The position numbers and the translations under genes were made by a program. Shown piece by piece: positions 43,839 to 53,349 of a stretch of DNA of 64,000 nucleotides; positions within the stretch are counted from its first letter, which is position 1; every line of letters begins with the position of its first letter. The notes under the pieces were generated by a model. That model was not told the DNA's origin. It saw nothing but the letters and a program-made list of their open reading frames with translations, and searched no databases. Source of the DNA: Jiella endophytica (GTDB lineage: Bacteria; Pseudomonadota; Alphaproteobacteria; Rhizobiales; Rhizobiaceae); assembly GCF_004519335.1 (NCBI RefSeq), contig NZ_SOZD01000002.1, positions 930,001-994,000 on the forward strand, read 5' to 3'.

Positions 43839-45491
43839 ATGGTGCGGCGGACACGACGGAAATCCGTGAAGTGGATAATCTCCGTTTTGCTGCTCTCCGC
43901 GATGCCTGCGGTCGGTGCCGAGTTGACGATCGCAACCGACGTTCCTGGCCCGAATGACGGGTGCGGGTCTCCCGTTACGGTTGCCCTGAAAGGCCAGATT
44001 GCGAAGGGCGACGTCGATCGCCTGCAGCAGATGCTTTCCGGACATCTTCCAGCGAAGCAAAGCGACCGTCATCCGGGGGTAACGGCACGACTGACCCTCG
44101 ATAGCCCCGGCGGCAACCTGCTGGAGGGGATCAGGCTCGCGAATTTCGTCCATGACAACGCCATCCGCACCCATGTAGGCGCCGGTGCATCCTGCCTTTC
44201 CGCTTGCTCGCTTGTTTTCATGGGCGGAGCTACCGTCACCCCGGAAGGAAAACTCCAGTCACTGCGGGAGCTCTCACCCGGCGGTCGGCTCGGCTTTCAC
44301 GCCCCCGCCCTTCCAGACGATGCTCTGGATCGGATTGATGCGGACGAGTTCGAGCGGCTGATGGTGAATGCGGCTCGCGAATTCCTCGGCTTGCTGAGGG
44401 AGCACAACTGGGCGCAGTCGCTTGTCGAGGCAAGTCTGTCGAGGACGGCGCCGGGCGAGTTTGTCGAGATCGACACGGTGGATGATGCCGGACGATGGCG
44501 CATTGGCGTGACGAATAAACGGCGACTGCGTGTAATGCCGGGGAAATCTCTTCTTGAATACTACGGCGATGACAGCAGATGGTTGGGAAATAAAGCCTTT
44601 TGCTATAACACCGAGCGGTGGGTCGCAGATCGTGCAGCTACTGATGTCAACGGTAGCATGAGTGACTATGCTATCGAACTCATGAATTCGAGGCTACCGG
44701 ATCTGCGTACCGCTATTCGCGCGAAAAACTCTCGCTTCGCGCGCACCTCGATCGATCGCTACAGAGAGTTCGTTCTACAGTATCAACCATCTGACGGTTA
44801 TGACATTACCTGTCATGATAGTACGGATAGCGAAGGCCGTATCGACGCGGCGTTTTGGCCGGGTGATGGCGTCGAAAATCGTTCAGCTCTCCCCAACATC
44901 GACAATCAGGGCGTCGCTCTCATTCCCGTCGACCGTATCCGCGCATGGCATGCCCTTCCACCAGACACGCCGATTGCGCGCGTAGAGGAAGCCATCGCCG
45001 AAACCGGTATCTTCCGGACGGTCGGGCCGGAAGATGACACGGCTCCCTTTGTCGTCGAAAGCAAGACGTCCACCTGGAATCACAACGGATCTCGGATGGA
45101 ACTGCGACAGGAGCGACTTCAGAGTGGTACCACCCACGTGACGATAAGCTACTCGCAACCGAAGGACACGCTCATCCGGCTCGGTTTTGAATCCGGCCGC
45201 CTTCTATTCGAGGGCTATTCCGATAGTGGCGTGTTGAGCGGCCGAGCCCATGTCTTCCGCCGCGGCTGCGATCCCATCGCCTACGGAGTGACAGGCTCAT
45301 TCGATCCGAAAGGGAGCAGCTTTCGCCTCACGGGCGCGGCACCCGATCAGTCCGGCGATCGATGCCATCCATCCGGAATGACCTTTGACAGCAGTGCGGC
45401 GAACCTCCTCTTCGATCAACAGGGGATCTCAGAGTACGAGCGGACTGGGCAGACGCAGAAGGTTGTTCTTGCCTGCCCGGCCGCCAACTGA
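43839..45491 (+). CDS. Secreted ClpP/COG3904-like protein with long C-terminal extension
   Basis: A 550-residue exported protein with start ATG 43839 after CGAGGAG (a start at 43797 would overlap the preceding gene). The signal sequence ends about residue 27 (AMPAVGAE). The ClpP-like domain (about 35-200) has LDSPGGNLLEG and ASCLSACSLVFMGG, so the serine position is kept. Residues from about 220 onward match nothing I recognise; they include scattered cysteines (FCYN, ITCHD, RGCDPI, DRCHPS, LACPA). GC content falls clearly in 44500-44850. Function unknown; the two tandem genes look like a horizontally acquired unit. Confidence 0.68.
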   Translation: MVRRTRRKSVKWIISVLLLSAMPAVGAELTIATDVPGPNDGCGSPVTVALKGQIAKGDVDRLQQMLSGHLPAKQSDRHPGVTARLTLDSPGGNLLEGIRLANFVHDNAIRTHVGAGASCLSACSLVFMGGATVTPEGKLQSLRELSPGGRLGFHAPALPDDALDRIDADEFERLMVNAAREFLGLLREHNWAQSLVEASLSRTAPGEFVEIDTVDDAGRWRIGVTNKRRLRVMPGKSLLEYYGDDSRWLGNKAFCYNTERWVADRAATDVNGSMSDYAIELMNSRLPDLRTAIRAKNSRFARTSIDRYREFVLQYQPSDGYDITCHDSTDSEGRIDAAFWPGDGVENRSALPNIDNQGVALIPVDRIRAWHALPPDTPIARVEEAIAETGIFRTVGPEDDTAPFVVESKTSTWNHNGSRMELRQERLQSGTTHVTISYSQPKDTLIRLGFESGRLLFEGYSDSGVLSGRAHVFRRGCDPIAYGVTGSFDPKGSSFRLTGAAPDQSGDRCHPSGMTFDSSAANLLFDQQGISEYERTGQTQKVVLACPAAN

Positions 45492-45627
45492 TCACATTGC
45501 CTCGCACTGCAGCATCATCGCTTTGCGCATCCTGCGGTGAATGCTATGGCCGTTCAAATTCCGGGCGCGGGCACCTATTTCTGCCGGGACCAACGCCACC
45601 CACTGTCCTTGCCTGAAAGCCCACCCC

Positions 45628-46797
45628 ATGCTCGACCTTTCCCGCCTGCGTCGCGAAGCCGTGGAGGCGCCTGAAAGCGGTATCGTTGCCGTCGTCAACC
45701 ATGCCCGCGGGCGTGAGGGCATCATTCCGATGTGGGCCGGCGAGGGCGACCTCTCCACGCCGAAATTCATTGCCGACGCTGCCGCCGAGAGCCTTTCGGC
45801 AGGCGAGACGTTCTACACGTATCAGCGCGGGCTGCCTGAGCTGCGCGAGGCGCTCAGCCGCTATGCGAGCACGCTCTACGACCAGAATCTCGAACCCGAG
45901 CGCTTCTTCGTCACCGGTTCGGGCATGCATGCGATCCAGATCGCGCTGACGGCGCTGGCGGGGGCAGGCGACGAGGTCGTCTATATCGGTCCGCTCTGGC
46001 CGAACTTTGCCGCTGCCGCCGGGCTGATGGGCGCGGTCAGGCGCGAGGTGAGCCTCGATTTCGACGCTGGGCGCTGGAGCCTCGATCTCGACAAGCTGAA
46101 GGCGGCGATCTCGCCGAAGACCCGCGTGCTCTTCGTCAACACGCCGTCGAACCCGACTGGCTGGACCGCCGACCGCGAGACGCTGGCGGCGATCCTCGCG
46201 ATCGCGCGCGAGGCAGGCGTTGCCATCATCGCCGACGAGATCTATGCGCGCTTCTACTACGAGGGGCCTCGGGCGCCGTCCTTCCACGACGTGATGGCTG
46301 CCCACGACGCGATCATCTTCGTCAATTCCTTCTCCAAGAACTGGGCGATGACCGGCTGGCGCATCGGCTGGATCGAGGCAAGCCCGGCCCTCGGCCAGAT
46401 CGTCGAGAACCTCATCCAGTATTCCAATTCCGGCGTCGCCGCGTTCATGCAGAGGGGGGCGATCGCTGCTTTGACGAAGGGCGAGGACTTCGTGGAAAAC
46501 CAGATCGCCCGGGCCGAGACCGCCCGCGACATCTTCTGCGATATCCTGACGGCCACCAACAAGGTCGAGCTGACGCCGCCGGACGGCGCCTTTTACGCCT
46601 TCTTCAAGATCGACGGGGTAGCCGATACCAGGGCCGCGGCCTTCCGGATCGTCGATGAGGCGAAGGTGGCGATCGCGCCGGGAACGGCCTTCGGGCCGGC
46701 GGGTGCGCCGTTCTTCCGGGCCTGTTTCCATCGCCGGCTCGACGAGGTCGAAGCGGCCGCCCATCGTCTTGCGGAGTGGATCGGATACCAGGTGTGA
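45628..46797 (+). CDS. Fold-type I pyridoxal-phosphate aminotransferase (aspartate aminotransferase-like)
   Basis: A 389-residue class I/II aminotransferase. PLP lysine is in NSFSKNWAMTGWRIGW; NTPSNPTGW and IIADEIYARFYYEG complete the cofactor site. The IGWIEASP/NWAMTGWR pattern suggests an AspC-like or alanine/branched-substrate subgroup. The start at 45628 (MLDLSRLRRE) is preferred over upstream starts that add low-complexity sequence. Its stop overlaps the start of the AbrB-type membrane gene, so they are an operon. Confidence 0.85.
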   Translation: MLDLSRLRREAVEAPESGIVAVVNHARGREGIIPMWAGEGDLSTPKFIADAAAESLSAGETFYTYQRGLPELREALSRYASTLYDQNLEPERFFVTGSGMHAIQIALTALAGAGDEVVYIGPLWPNFAAAAGLMGAVRREVSLDFDAGRWSLDLDKLKAAISPKTRVLFVNTPSNPTGWTADRETLAAILAIAREAGVAIIADEIYARFYYEGPRAPSFHDVMAAHDAIIFVNSFSKNWAMTGWRIGWIEASPALGQIVENLIQYSNSGVAAFMQRGAIAALTKGEDFVENQIARAETARDIFCDILTATNKVELTPPDGAFYAFFKIDGVADTRAAAFRIVDEAKVAIAPGTAFGPAGAPFFRACFHRRLDEVEAAAHRLAEWIGYQV

Positions 46798-47906
46798 AGC
46801 CAGCGGAGACGGGCGACGGACGGGCTGCTTATCGTCGCCTGCGGAACCTTTGCATCACGGTCACCGCGGCTGTCGCCGGCGGCTTCGTCGCCAGTCTCTT
46901 CGCCCTGCCGGTCGCCTGGCTGCTCGGCCCGGTGGTGGCGGTGACGGTCTGCGCGCTGTCCGGCCTCGACACCCGCTTGCCGAAGGGGCTGAAGACCTTT
47001 GCCTTCTACATTCTCGGCATCCAGGCGGGCTCCGGCGTCTCGCCGGAGATCGCCAACCAGATCGCCATCTGGCCGCTCTCCTTCATCATCCAGCTTCTCG
47101 GCGTGCTCTTCGCAGCGCTCCTTTGCTACGGCTTTCTGAAGCGCAGCCTCGGCTTCGACCACGCGACGGCGCTGTTCGCCTCGTTGCCGGGCGCCCTCTC
47201 CTTCGTGGTCGCGGCCGCCTCCGAGACCAGGGCGGACATGGGCCGTGTGGTGGTCATCCAGTCGATCCGGCTGCTGATGCTGATCGCCGCCCTGGTGCCG
47301 CTGCTCGGCGCGCTGGAGGGCGGTGACGCGATGGGCCCGGCGATCCGCCCCGGCGGCGATGGCTCGCTCATCGAATATGCCCTGATGTTCGGCCTTTCAG
47401 CCGTCAGCGCCTGGCTGGCGGCAAAGCTCAACGTGCCGGGCGGCATGATGCTCGGCGCCCTGATCGGAAGCGCGGTGCTGCACGGGGCGAATATCGTTTC
47501 GGTGTCGCTGCCTGTCTGGCTGGCGCTGCCGAGCCTCGTGCTTCTCGGCGTCATCGTCGGCGGCAGGCTGAACGGCATTTCCGCGAGAGCCTTCCTGAAG
47601 CTTCTGATCCCATCGCTCGGCTGCTTCGCCCTCAGCCTGCTCGGCACCGGCCTTGCCGGGATTGCCGCGGTGGTCTTCGTCGACCTGCCGGTGCCCAATG
47701 TCGCGCTCGCCTATGCGCCGGGCGCTCTCGAGGCGTTGACGGTGCTCGCTTTCCAGTTCGACATCGATCCGGCCTATGTCGCCTCCCATCACGTGGTGCG
47801 CTTCTTCGCCATCGCGATGATCGTGCCGTTCCTCGCAAGGCGCGTGTCGCGACGCGAGGCGCGGGACAATCTCGGCGGCGACACGGTCAGCGCGCCCGGC
47901 GAATAG
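46794..47906 (+). CDS. AbrB-family membrane protein (putative ammonia monooxygenase-like, COG3180)
   Basis: A 370-residue polytopic membrane protein with two homologous halves (about residues 15-175 and 195-350). Each has an inner motif of the AbrB-duplicate family: PVAWLLGPVVAV and LNVPGGMMLGALIGSA. About ten helices are predicted by eye. Homologues are named AbrB regulators or ammonia monooxygenases in databases without good evidence; a transporter is more plausible. The GTG at 46794 overlaps the aminotransferase stop (GTGA); a GTG at 46776 is an alternative start. Confidence 0.8.
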   Translation: MKPAETGDGRAAYRRLRNLCITVTAAVAGGFVASLFALPVAWLLGPVVAVTVCALSGLDTRLPKGLKTFAFYILGIQAGSGVSPEIANQIAIWPLSFIIQLLGVLFAALLCYGFLKRSLGFDHATALFASLPGALSFVVAAASETRADMGRVVVIQSIRLLMLIAALVPLLGALEGGDAMGPAIRPGGDGSLIEYALMFGLSAVSAWLAAKLNVPGGMMLGALIGSAVLHGANIVSVSLPVWLALPSLVLLGVIVGGRLNGISARAFLKLLIPSLGCFALSLLGTGLAGIAAVVFVDLPVPNVALAYAPGALEALTVLAFQFDIDPAYVASHHVVRFFAIAMIVPFLARRVSRREARDNLGGDTVSAPGE

Positions 47907-47971
47907 CCGGAAGGCAGGACTCGCCACGGGCGGACCGTGCCGCCCCTTGCAATCGCAGCTTTTGGGAAACG

Positions 47972-48349
47972 TCAGGCGTCGATGGCGGCGAAGACCGACG
48001 GGTTCGGCGCTTCCGCTTCGCCGCCCTCCGGCCCCCAGGAGACGATCCAGGCGACGAAATCCTCGCTCGTCGCCTCGAAAGTGAACGCGTCATGGGCCTC
48101 GACGAGCAGCGCGTCGCCTTCGCGAACCTCGCCGCGCTCGCCGTCCGTGAGCGTGGTGGCGCTGCCCCTGGTCACGATGAACACCCGGTCCTGAAAATGC
48201 GAGGTTTGCTGCGCCTCACTACGCGGCGCGAAAGCTTCGAGCGTCATCGTGCCGTGGGCGAAAGCCTCGGCGACGAAGAGGCCGTCCGGCCGTTCGGCCG
48301 TGGCCTGGCGGGGAAGCTTCGACAAAAGGGAGGCGAGCGAGACCTTCAT
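47972..48349 (-). CDS. Cupin-domain protein
   Basis: A 125-residue single-domain cupin. The second half reads SHFQDRVFIVTRGSATTLTDGERGEVREGDALLVEAHDAFTFEA in pattern, with a possible metal site at His (SHF) and His in EAHDAF. It has no DNA-binding part. Enzymatic or binding function is not predictable. It lies 76 bp downstream of hemA on the same strand. Confidence 0.75.
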   Translation of the reverse strand: MKVSLASLLSKLPRQATAERPDGLFVAEAFAHGTMTLEAFAPRSEAQQTSHFQDRVFIVTRGSATTLTDGERGEVREGDALLVEAHDAFTFEATSEDFVAWIVSWGPEGGEAEAPNPSVFAAIDA

Positions 48350-48425
48350 CGGCGGATCCTCGAGACGAAAAGGGACCCGCCGGACAGTCTCGCATTTGCC
48401 GCGGCTAAAGCCGGGAAAGACCGGA

Positions 48426-49706
48426 TCAGCCGCCCGCCTGGGAAACGACCAGCGGGGTCACCTTCTCCGAACGCTCCGGGCTTGCCGGGCGTTCCGTCGC
48501 AAAGGGAATGCCCACCGCCTGCCAGGTCTCGACCAGCGCATCCTTCAGCGCCTCGATCAGCCCGTCGTCATGGAGCGGCGTCGGCGTGATCCTGAGCCGC
48601 TCGGTGCCGCGCGGCACCGTAGGATAGTTGATCGGCTGGATATAGATCGCGTGTTCGGCGAGCAGCCGGTCGCTGGCCTTCTTGCAGAGCTCCGGATCGC
48701 CGACGAGCAGCGGCACGATATGCGTGTCGGACGGCATCACCGGCAGGCTCGCCGAGGCGAACACCGCCTTGGCCCGCGCCGCCTGGCGCTGCTGGGCGTC
48801 GCGCTCGGCCTGGGAGGCCTTGAGATGGCGGATCGAGGCGGTCGCCGCGGCGGCGAGCGCCGGCGGCAGGGCGGTGGTGAAGATGAAGCCCGGCGCATAG
48901 GAGCGGACCGAGTCGACCAGCGCCTTGGAACCGGTGATGTAGCCGCCGAGAACGCCGAAGGCCTTGGCCAGCGTTCCCTCGATCACGTCGATCCGATGGG
49001 CGACGCCGTCGCGCTCGGAAATGCCGCCACCCCGCGGGCCATACATGCCGACCGCATGGACCTCGTCGATATAGGTCATGGCACCGTAGCGCTCGGCGAG
49101 ATCGCAGATCGCCGCGATCGGCGCGACGTCGCCATCCATCGAATAGACGCTTTCGAAGACGATCAGCTTCGGCCGGTCCGGCTCTGCGCCGGCGAGCAGT
49201 TCCTCGAGATGAGCGAGGTCGTTGTGCCGGAACACCTGCTTCTTGGCGCCGGACTTCCTGACGCCCTCGATCATCGAGGCGTGGTTGAGTTCGTCGGAAA
49301 GGATCAGGCAGTTCGGCAGGAGCTTGGCGATGGTCGAGATCGACGCCTCGTTGGACACGAAGCCCGAGGTGAAGACCAGCGCCGCTTCCTTGCCGTGGAG
49401 ATCGGCGAGCTCGTGCTCGAGCTCGACCAGCGGGTGGTTGGTGCCGGAAATGTTGCGGGTGCCGCCGGCGCCCGAGCCCATCGAGCCGGCCGCCGCGGTC
49501 ATCGCCTCGATGACGCCCGGATGCTGGCCCATGCCGAGATAGTCGTTGGAGCACCAGACGGTGATCTCCCGCGCCGTCCCCTCATGGCGCCAGATCGCCC
49601 GCGGAAAGCTGCCGGCGATGCGCTCGAGATCGGCAAACACCCGATACCGGCGCTCCGCATGCAAAGCCTCGATCGCTGAGGCGAAATGGCGCTCGTAGTC
49701 AATCAT
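48426..49706 (-). CDS. hemA: 5-aminolevulinate synthase
   Basis: A 426-residue ALAS of the alpha-oxoamine synthase family, the C4-pathway enzyme that condenses glycine and succinyl-CoA to 5-aminolevulinate, the first step of heme synthesis in Alphaproteobacteria. Conserved marks are [51 protein letters not shown] and the PLP lysine in GTLAKAFG. The ATG at 49706 follows AAGGAG. The C-terminus is slightly longer than usual. An ATTCC-GACG-GGAAT inverted repeat at 49807-49820 upstream might be regulatory. Confidence 0.97.
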   Translation of the reverse strand: MIDYERHFASAIEALHAERRYRVFADLERIAGSFPRAIWRHEGTAREITVWCSNDYLGMGQHPGVIEAMTAAAGSMGSGAGGTRNISGTNHPLVELEHELADLHGKEAALVFTSGFVSNEASISTIAKLLPNCLILSDELNHASMIEGVRKSGAKKQVFRHNDLAHLEELLAGAEPDRPKLIVFESVYSMDGDVAPIAAICDLAERYGAMTYIDEVHAVGMYGPRGGGISERDGVAHRIDVIEGTLAKAFGVLGGYITGSKALVDSVRSYAPGFIFTTALPPALAAAATASIRHLKASQAERDAQQRQAARAKAVFASASLPVMPSDTHIVPLLVGDPELCKKASDRLLAEHAIYIQPINYPTVPRGTERLRITPTPLHDDGLIEALKDALVETWQAVGIPFATERPASPERSEKVTPLVVSQAGG

Positions 49707-49938
49707 CGTGCACTCCTTGTCGGAATGGTTCTAAGTCGGCCAACCCGCCTTGTCCACACGCCGGTTGGCCGCTGCCGAGCCTGACTGTCCAAACAATATG
49801 ACACATATTCCGACGGGAATGACAACTGAATTTGACAGCCAGCAGATCATGGCAGAAGTCTGCACCACGAGCCTTGATTTAGAACAAACCAGGAGTGGTC
49901 ATCGTGACAATAGTCACTGTAGACGGCCCGCCGGCTGT

Positions 49939-50184
49939 TCACCCCTCCTTGCCGCCCTCACCCGGCCGGCTCGCGGTCGATCCGCCTTGCCCCGGCTCGG
50001 ATGCCGTACTGGCATCGTCGGCCTTCGTGTGCTCGACGGGCGCGGCGTCCTGTTCCGCCGTCTCGGCTTCGCTCTGGCGGCGGGCCCGAGCCTGCACCTT
50101 GCGGCGTGCGAGATTGGCGCGCAGCGCCTGTTCCAATCGCGCCTGGCGGCTTGACTTCTTCCGGTCGGACGGGGTCTTCGTCAT
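49939..50184 (-). CDS. Small basic hypothetical protein
   Basis: An 81-residue protein with a basic N-terminal half (SSRQARLEQALRANLARRKVQARARR) and an acidic/Gly-rich low-complexity tail (EHTKADDAS, EPGQGGS, EGGKEG). It resembles short conserved alphaproteobacterial proteins of this pattern. It could bind nucleic acid through the Arg-rich helix, but there is no evidence beyond charge. It is divergent from the COG4091 gene. Confidence 0.6.
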   Translation of the reverse strand: MTKTPSDRKKSSRQARLEQALRANLARRKVQARARRQSEAETAEQDAAPVEHTKADDASTASEPGQGGSTASRPGEGGKEG

Positions 50185-50361
50185 GCCGCGGATGTATCGA
50201 TTCCAGAGTGGAAAAACCAGAGCCCGTTTGGGGTGCCTCGGGGGAGAGAGCCGCAGGAAATTCGGATGGCGGCTTCAGCTCCGGATCAGCGGGCCGGGCG
50301 CCGCAGCCGAGCCGCAAAATCGCATCCGCTCTGTCGCAGAGGGTGCCTGGGAAGCTGGATC

Positions 50362-51678
50362 ATGATCGACCGCATCGGCTTTGCCGCCGAACTCGCCGCC
50401 TATACCGAGCAGCATGGCCCGGTGACCATCGGCCTTGCCGGCGCCGGCCAGATGGGCACCGACATCGTCGTCCAGACGGCGCTGATGACCGGCGTCAGGG
50501 TCGGCGCCATCGCCGCCAACAGCCCGCGCCGGCCGATGGAGGCGATCGCGATGGCCGGCTACGACGCGGATCACGGGATCGTCGCGACCTCGCCGGCGGC
50601 GATCGACGCGGCGATCGAGGGCGGCCGGATCGCCGTCACGAGCGACATCGCCGATCTCTGCGCCAGCGGCCGGGTGGACGTCATCGTCGATGCGACCGGC
50701 AGCCCGGAGGTCGGCACGCGGCTGGCGCTTCTGGCGATCGAGAACGGCAAGCACATCGTCATGCTCAATGTCGAGGCGGACATCACCGTCGGCCGGCTGC
50801 TGGCACGCAAGGCGAAGGCCGCCGGCGTCGTCTATTCCGGCTCGGCCGGCGACGAGCCCGCCGCGACGCTGGAACTGATCGCCTTCGCCCAGGCGCTCGG
50901 CATGGAAGTGGTCGCCGCGGGCAAGGGCAAGAACAATCCGCTCCGCCACGACGCGGTGCCGGAGGAATACGAGATCGAGGCCCGCGAGCGGAACATGAAT
51001 GCCCGCATGCTGGTCGAGTTCATCGACGGCTCGAAGACCATGGTGGAGATGACGGCGATCGCCAATTCCACCGGCCTCATCCCGGACGTTCCCGGCATGC
51101 ACGGTCCCGAGGCGAGCCTCGACAATCTCGCCCAGATCCTCTGCTCGCGCGAGGACGGCGGCGTCCTGTCGAAGCCGGGACGGGTCGACTACACCGTCGG
51201 CAAGGGTGTCGCGCCGGGGGTGTTCTGCGTGGTCAGGCCGCGCCATCCTCGGGCCATCGAACGGATGGCGGATCTCAAGGTCGGGCCGGGGCCCTGCTTC
51301 GCCCTCGTCCGCCCGTTCCATCTGACCAGCCTCGAGACGCCGCTTTCGGCGGCGCGCGTCGTGATGCACCGGCGGCCGGACATGGTGCCGGTGGATCGGC
51401 CGGTGGCCGAATGCGGCGCCCGCGCCAAGCGGGCGCTCGAGCCGGGTGCGACGTTGGGTCGCATCGGCATGGCCGATTACCGCGGATACGCTTTCGAGTG
51501 GCGCCATGCGAAAGGCGAGCACGCCCTGCCCCTCGGGCTCGCCGAACACTCGCGCGTCACCCGTCCGATCGCGGCCGGCGAGCTGCTCACCTATGAGAAC
51601 TGCACGCCGGACGAGACGCTTTTGGTCACGAAAATTCGGGCCGAGCTGGACGCTGCGGACAGTCAGAGCTTCGGCTGA
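50362..51678 (+). CDS. COG4091-type NAD(P)-dependent dehydrogenase with C-terminal SAF domain
   Basis: A 438-residue protein with an N-terminal Rossmann domain (IGLAGAGQMGTDIVVQ at about residues 23-38, then VDVIVDATGSPE), a homoserine-dehydrogenase-like middle part, and a C-terminal SAF-like domain (about 345-430, LEPGATLGRIGMADYRGYAF and RPIAAGELLTYENC). COG4091 is described as a predicted homoserine dehydrogenase-like enzyme; several members act on branched or rare sugar acids. No pathway genes flank it, so the substrate is open. Confidence 0.78.
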   Translation: MIDRIGFAAELAAYTEQHGPVTIGLAGAGQMGTDIVVQTALMTGVRVGAIAANSPRRPMEAIAMAGYDADHGIVATSPAAIDAAIEGGRIAVTSDIADLCASGRVDVIVDATGSPEVGTRLALLAIENGKHIVMLNVEADITVGRLLARKAKAAGVVYSGSAGDEPAATLELIAFAQALGMEVVAAGKGKNNPLRHDAVPEEYEIEARERNMNARMLVEFIDGSKTMVEMTAIANSTGLIPDVPGMHGPEASLDNLAQILCSREDGGVLSKPGRVDYTVGKGVAPGVFCVVRPRHPRAIERMADLKVGPGPCFALVRPFHLTSLETPLSAARVVMHRRPDMVPVDRPVAECGARAKRALEPGATLGRIGMADYRGYAFEWRHAKGEHALPLGLAEHSRVTRPIAAGELLTYENCTPDETLLVTKIRAELDAADSQSFG

Positions 51679-51693
51679 TCTCAGCTGGAGCGT

Positions 51694-52146
51694 TCAGGCA
51701 CGTCCGTGCTGCATCGAACGGGTCGCGTCGATCGCCGCCTCGAGACCTTTCGCGAGCACGCTTCGCTCGTGGATGGAGAGGTTTTCCAGCGCAGTACAGA
51801 TCGACCGCAGTGGATCACGCTTGAGAAGCTGATGGCCCTTTTCGGTCAGTTCCAGCCGCTCCGCCCTGCCGCGGCCGATCGTGCCCATCTTGGTCACCAG
51901 CCCCTTCTCGACGAGGGTTCGCACCGTTCGGGCCACGGCGCCGGACGCCAGTCCCTGATGCCTGGCGAGATCGATCGCCGTGCGACGATCTGCTTCGGCC
52001 TGGTGGATGTAGCGCAGGGCCGACCACTGGGCCGGAAAGAGCTGCGCCGCATAGCCATTGGAGTGCAGGCGGCGCGCCACCTGCTCGAAAAGCCCGGTCA
52101 AGGCTTCGGTGGATTCGGTCTCCGTCATCTTGTCAAGTCGCCCCAT
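51694..52146 (-). CDS. MarR-family transcriptional regulator
   Basis: A 150-residue winged-helix regulator. The recognition region reads RTAIDLARHQGLASGAVARTVRTLVEKGLVTK, followed by the wing MGTIGRGRAERLELTEKG. MarR dimers usually bind palindromes near their own gene and release DNA on binding a phenolic ligand. The AT-rich 120 bp upstream (52147-52266) is the likely promoter/operator. The methyltransferase lies upstream on the same strand; the COG4091 gene converges from the other side. Confidence 0.9.
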   Translation of the reverse strand: MGRLDKMTETESTEALTGLFEQVARRLHSNGYAAQLFPAQWSALRYIHQAEADRRTAIDLARHQGLASGAVARTVRTLVEKGLVTKMGTIGRGRAERLELTEKGHQLLKRDPLRSICTALENLSIHERSVLAKGLEAAIDATRSMQHGRA

Positions 52147-52266
52147 TCATTACTGCGACCACGTGAAGCAGTCACAAGCACTATAGGCGGGCAAATCCGT
52201 TTGCGCGATAACGGAATGATTGCAAAATATATGGGTGACGTATTTTGGTGTCACATTAGAATTGTT
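52147..52266 (-). promoter_or_regulatory. AT-rich promoter/operator region of the MarR gene
   Basis: This 120-bp interval is markedly AT-rich and contains TGACGTATTTTGGTGTCA (about 52228-52245), an 18-bp element with TGAC/GTCA ends. It could be the MarR operator; the arms are short, so this is weak evidence. Confidence 0.35.
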
Positions 52267-52983
52267 CTACGTTTGGAGCGGTCTGAGCCAGTAGATCCGC
52301 AATGGCTGGCGTAGAGCGAACTGGTCGCCATCCTTCGCAGCCAGTCTTTCGAAGAGTGCCTCGACCTCGGCGCGGCAGCGTTCGGCTGCGGCCTGGCGAG
52401 CAGGGTCTACCGCGACCAGGCGGTCGAGAAACGCCCCGGCGCTGCGGTAGCGGACGGTCTCCTGGAAGACGACATTGCCCTTGAGCTCCAGCTGCTCGCC
52501 TCGGACGGCATCGGCAATGGCGACGCCGGCGGCGTGGTAGGCCGAAGCCTCGTCCTCGACCGGCCGCATCACCTCGTAGAGGCTGCCCTCGGGGAGCGGC
52601 TCGACGATCAGAATCGGCGCGTCCGGCCGGGCAATTCGCCTTGCCTCGCCGAGCGCGCCCGGAAGGCTTTCTGAAGGGACGTGATGGAGCGAATTGAGAA
52701 AGACGACCGCATCGAAACTCTTATCCTCGAAGGGTAGATGCTCGGCGTCGGCGAGCTCCAATCGGGCGGCGGAAGCCTTTTCCCGCGCCTTTTCGATCGC
52801 ACGCGGACTGGGGTCTGCGCCGGCCACTTCGAAGCCGTCGTCGAGAAGCCGCGCGGCCAGCCGGCCTTCGCCGCAACCGACGTCAACGACCGTTTTCGCT
52901 CCGGCGAAACGCAGGCTCTCGACGATGACATTGTGCGGATCGCCCGAGGCGAAGGCGGCATTCAGCGCTTGCGGCGTCTGCAT
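52267..52983 (-). CDS. Class I SAM-dependent methyltransferase
   Basis: A 238-residue methyltransferase_11-type enzyme. Motif I is VVDVGCGEGRLAARLL (about residues 32-47), with FEVAGADPS, and the post-motif FLNSLHHVP. The start at 52983 (MQTPQALNAAF) excludes an extended open frame upstream that is antisense to the neighbouring flavoprotein gene. Substrate is unknown. It is divergent from the flavoprotein gene. Confidence 0.85.
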   Translation of the reverse strand: MQTPQALNAAFASGDPHNVIVESLRFAGAKTVVDVGCGEGRLAARLLDDGFEVAGADPSPRAIEKAREKASAARLELADAEHLPFEDKSFDAVVFLNSLHHVPSESLPGALGEARRIARPDAPILIVEPLPEGSLYEVMRPVEDEASAYHAAGVAIADAVRGEQLELKGNVVFQETVRYRSAGAFLDRLVAVDPARQAAAERCRAEVEALFERLAAKDGDQFALRQPLRIYWLRPLQT

Positions 52984-53349
52984 CGGTCTGTCTCCCAACT
53001 CATGGTCCGGCCAATATTTCTTAAATGACGGGCCGGCTACCGGAGCGCGCCGTTCTATCGCGGCATGGCGCGTCTGTCGCGATCGAGCGCGATGCGTGCG
53101 AATGGACGCACCGGGGACGCTCCCAGCTTTTCCGATCACCGCATCGTGCCTTTTCAGAAATTCGATTCCGATTTCCGGGCCGATGCTGCAGGCTTCATCA
53201 TTCGGCTGCGACCTGTCAAAACTCCGGCTGTGATGGACCGCGAATCGGGCGCCGCGACGGATCGTGGAGGCTATCGAGCGAACCCGTTTGGGTCCGGCGG
53301 GACAGGACGCAGGCGGCTTGCCGCCGGGGTGGCAGAGGGAAGACGAGCG

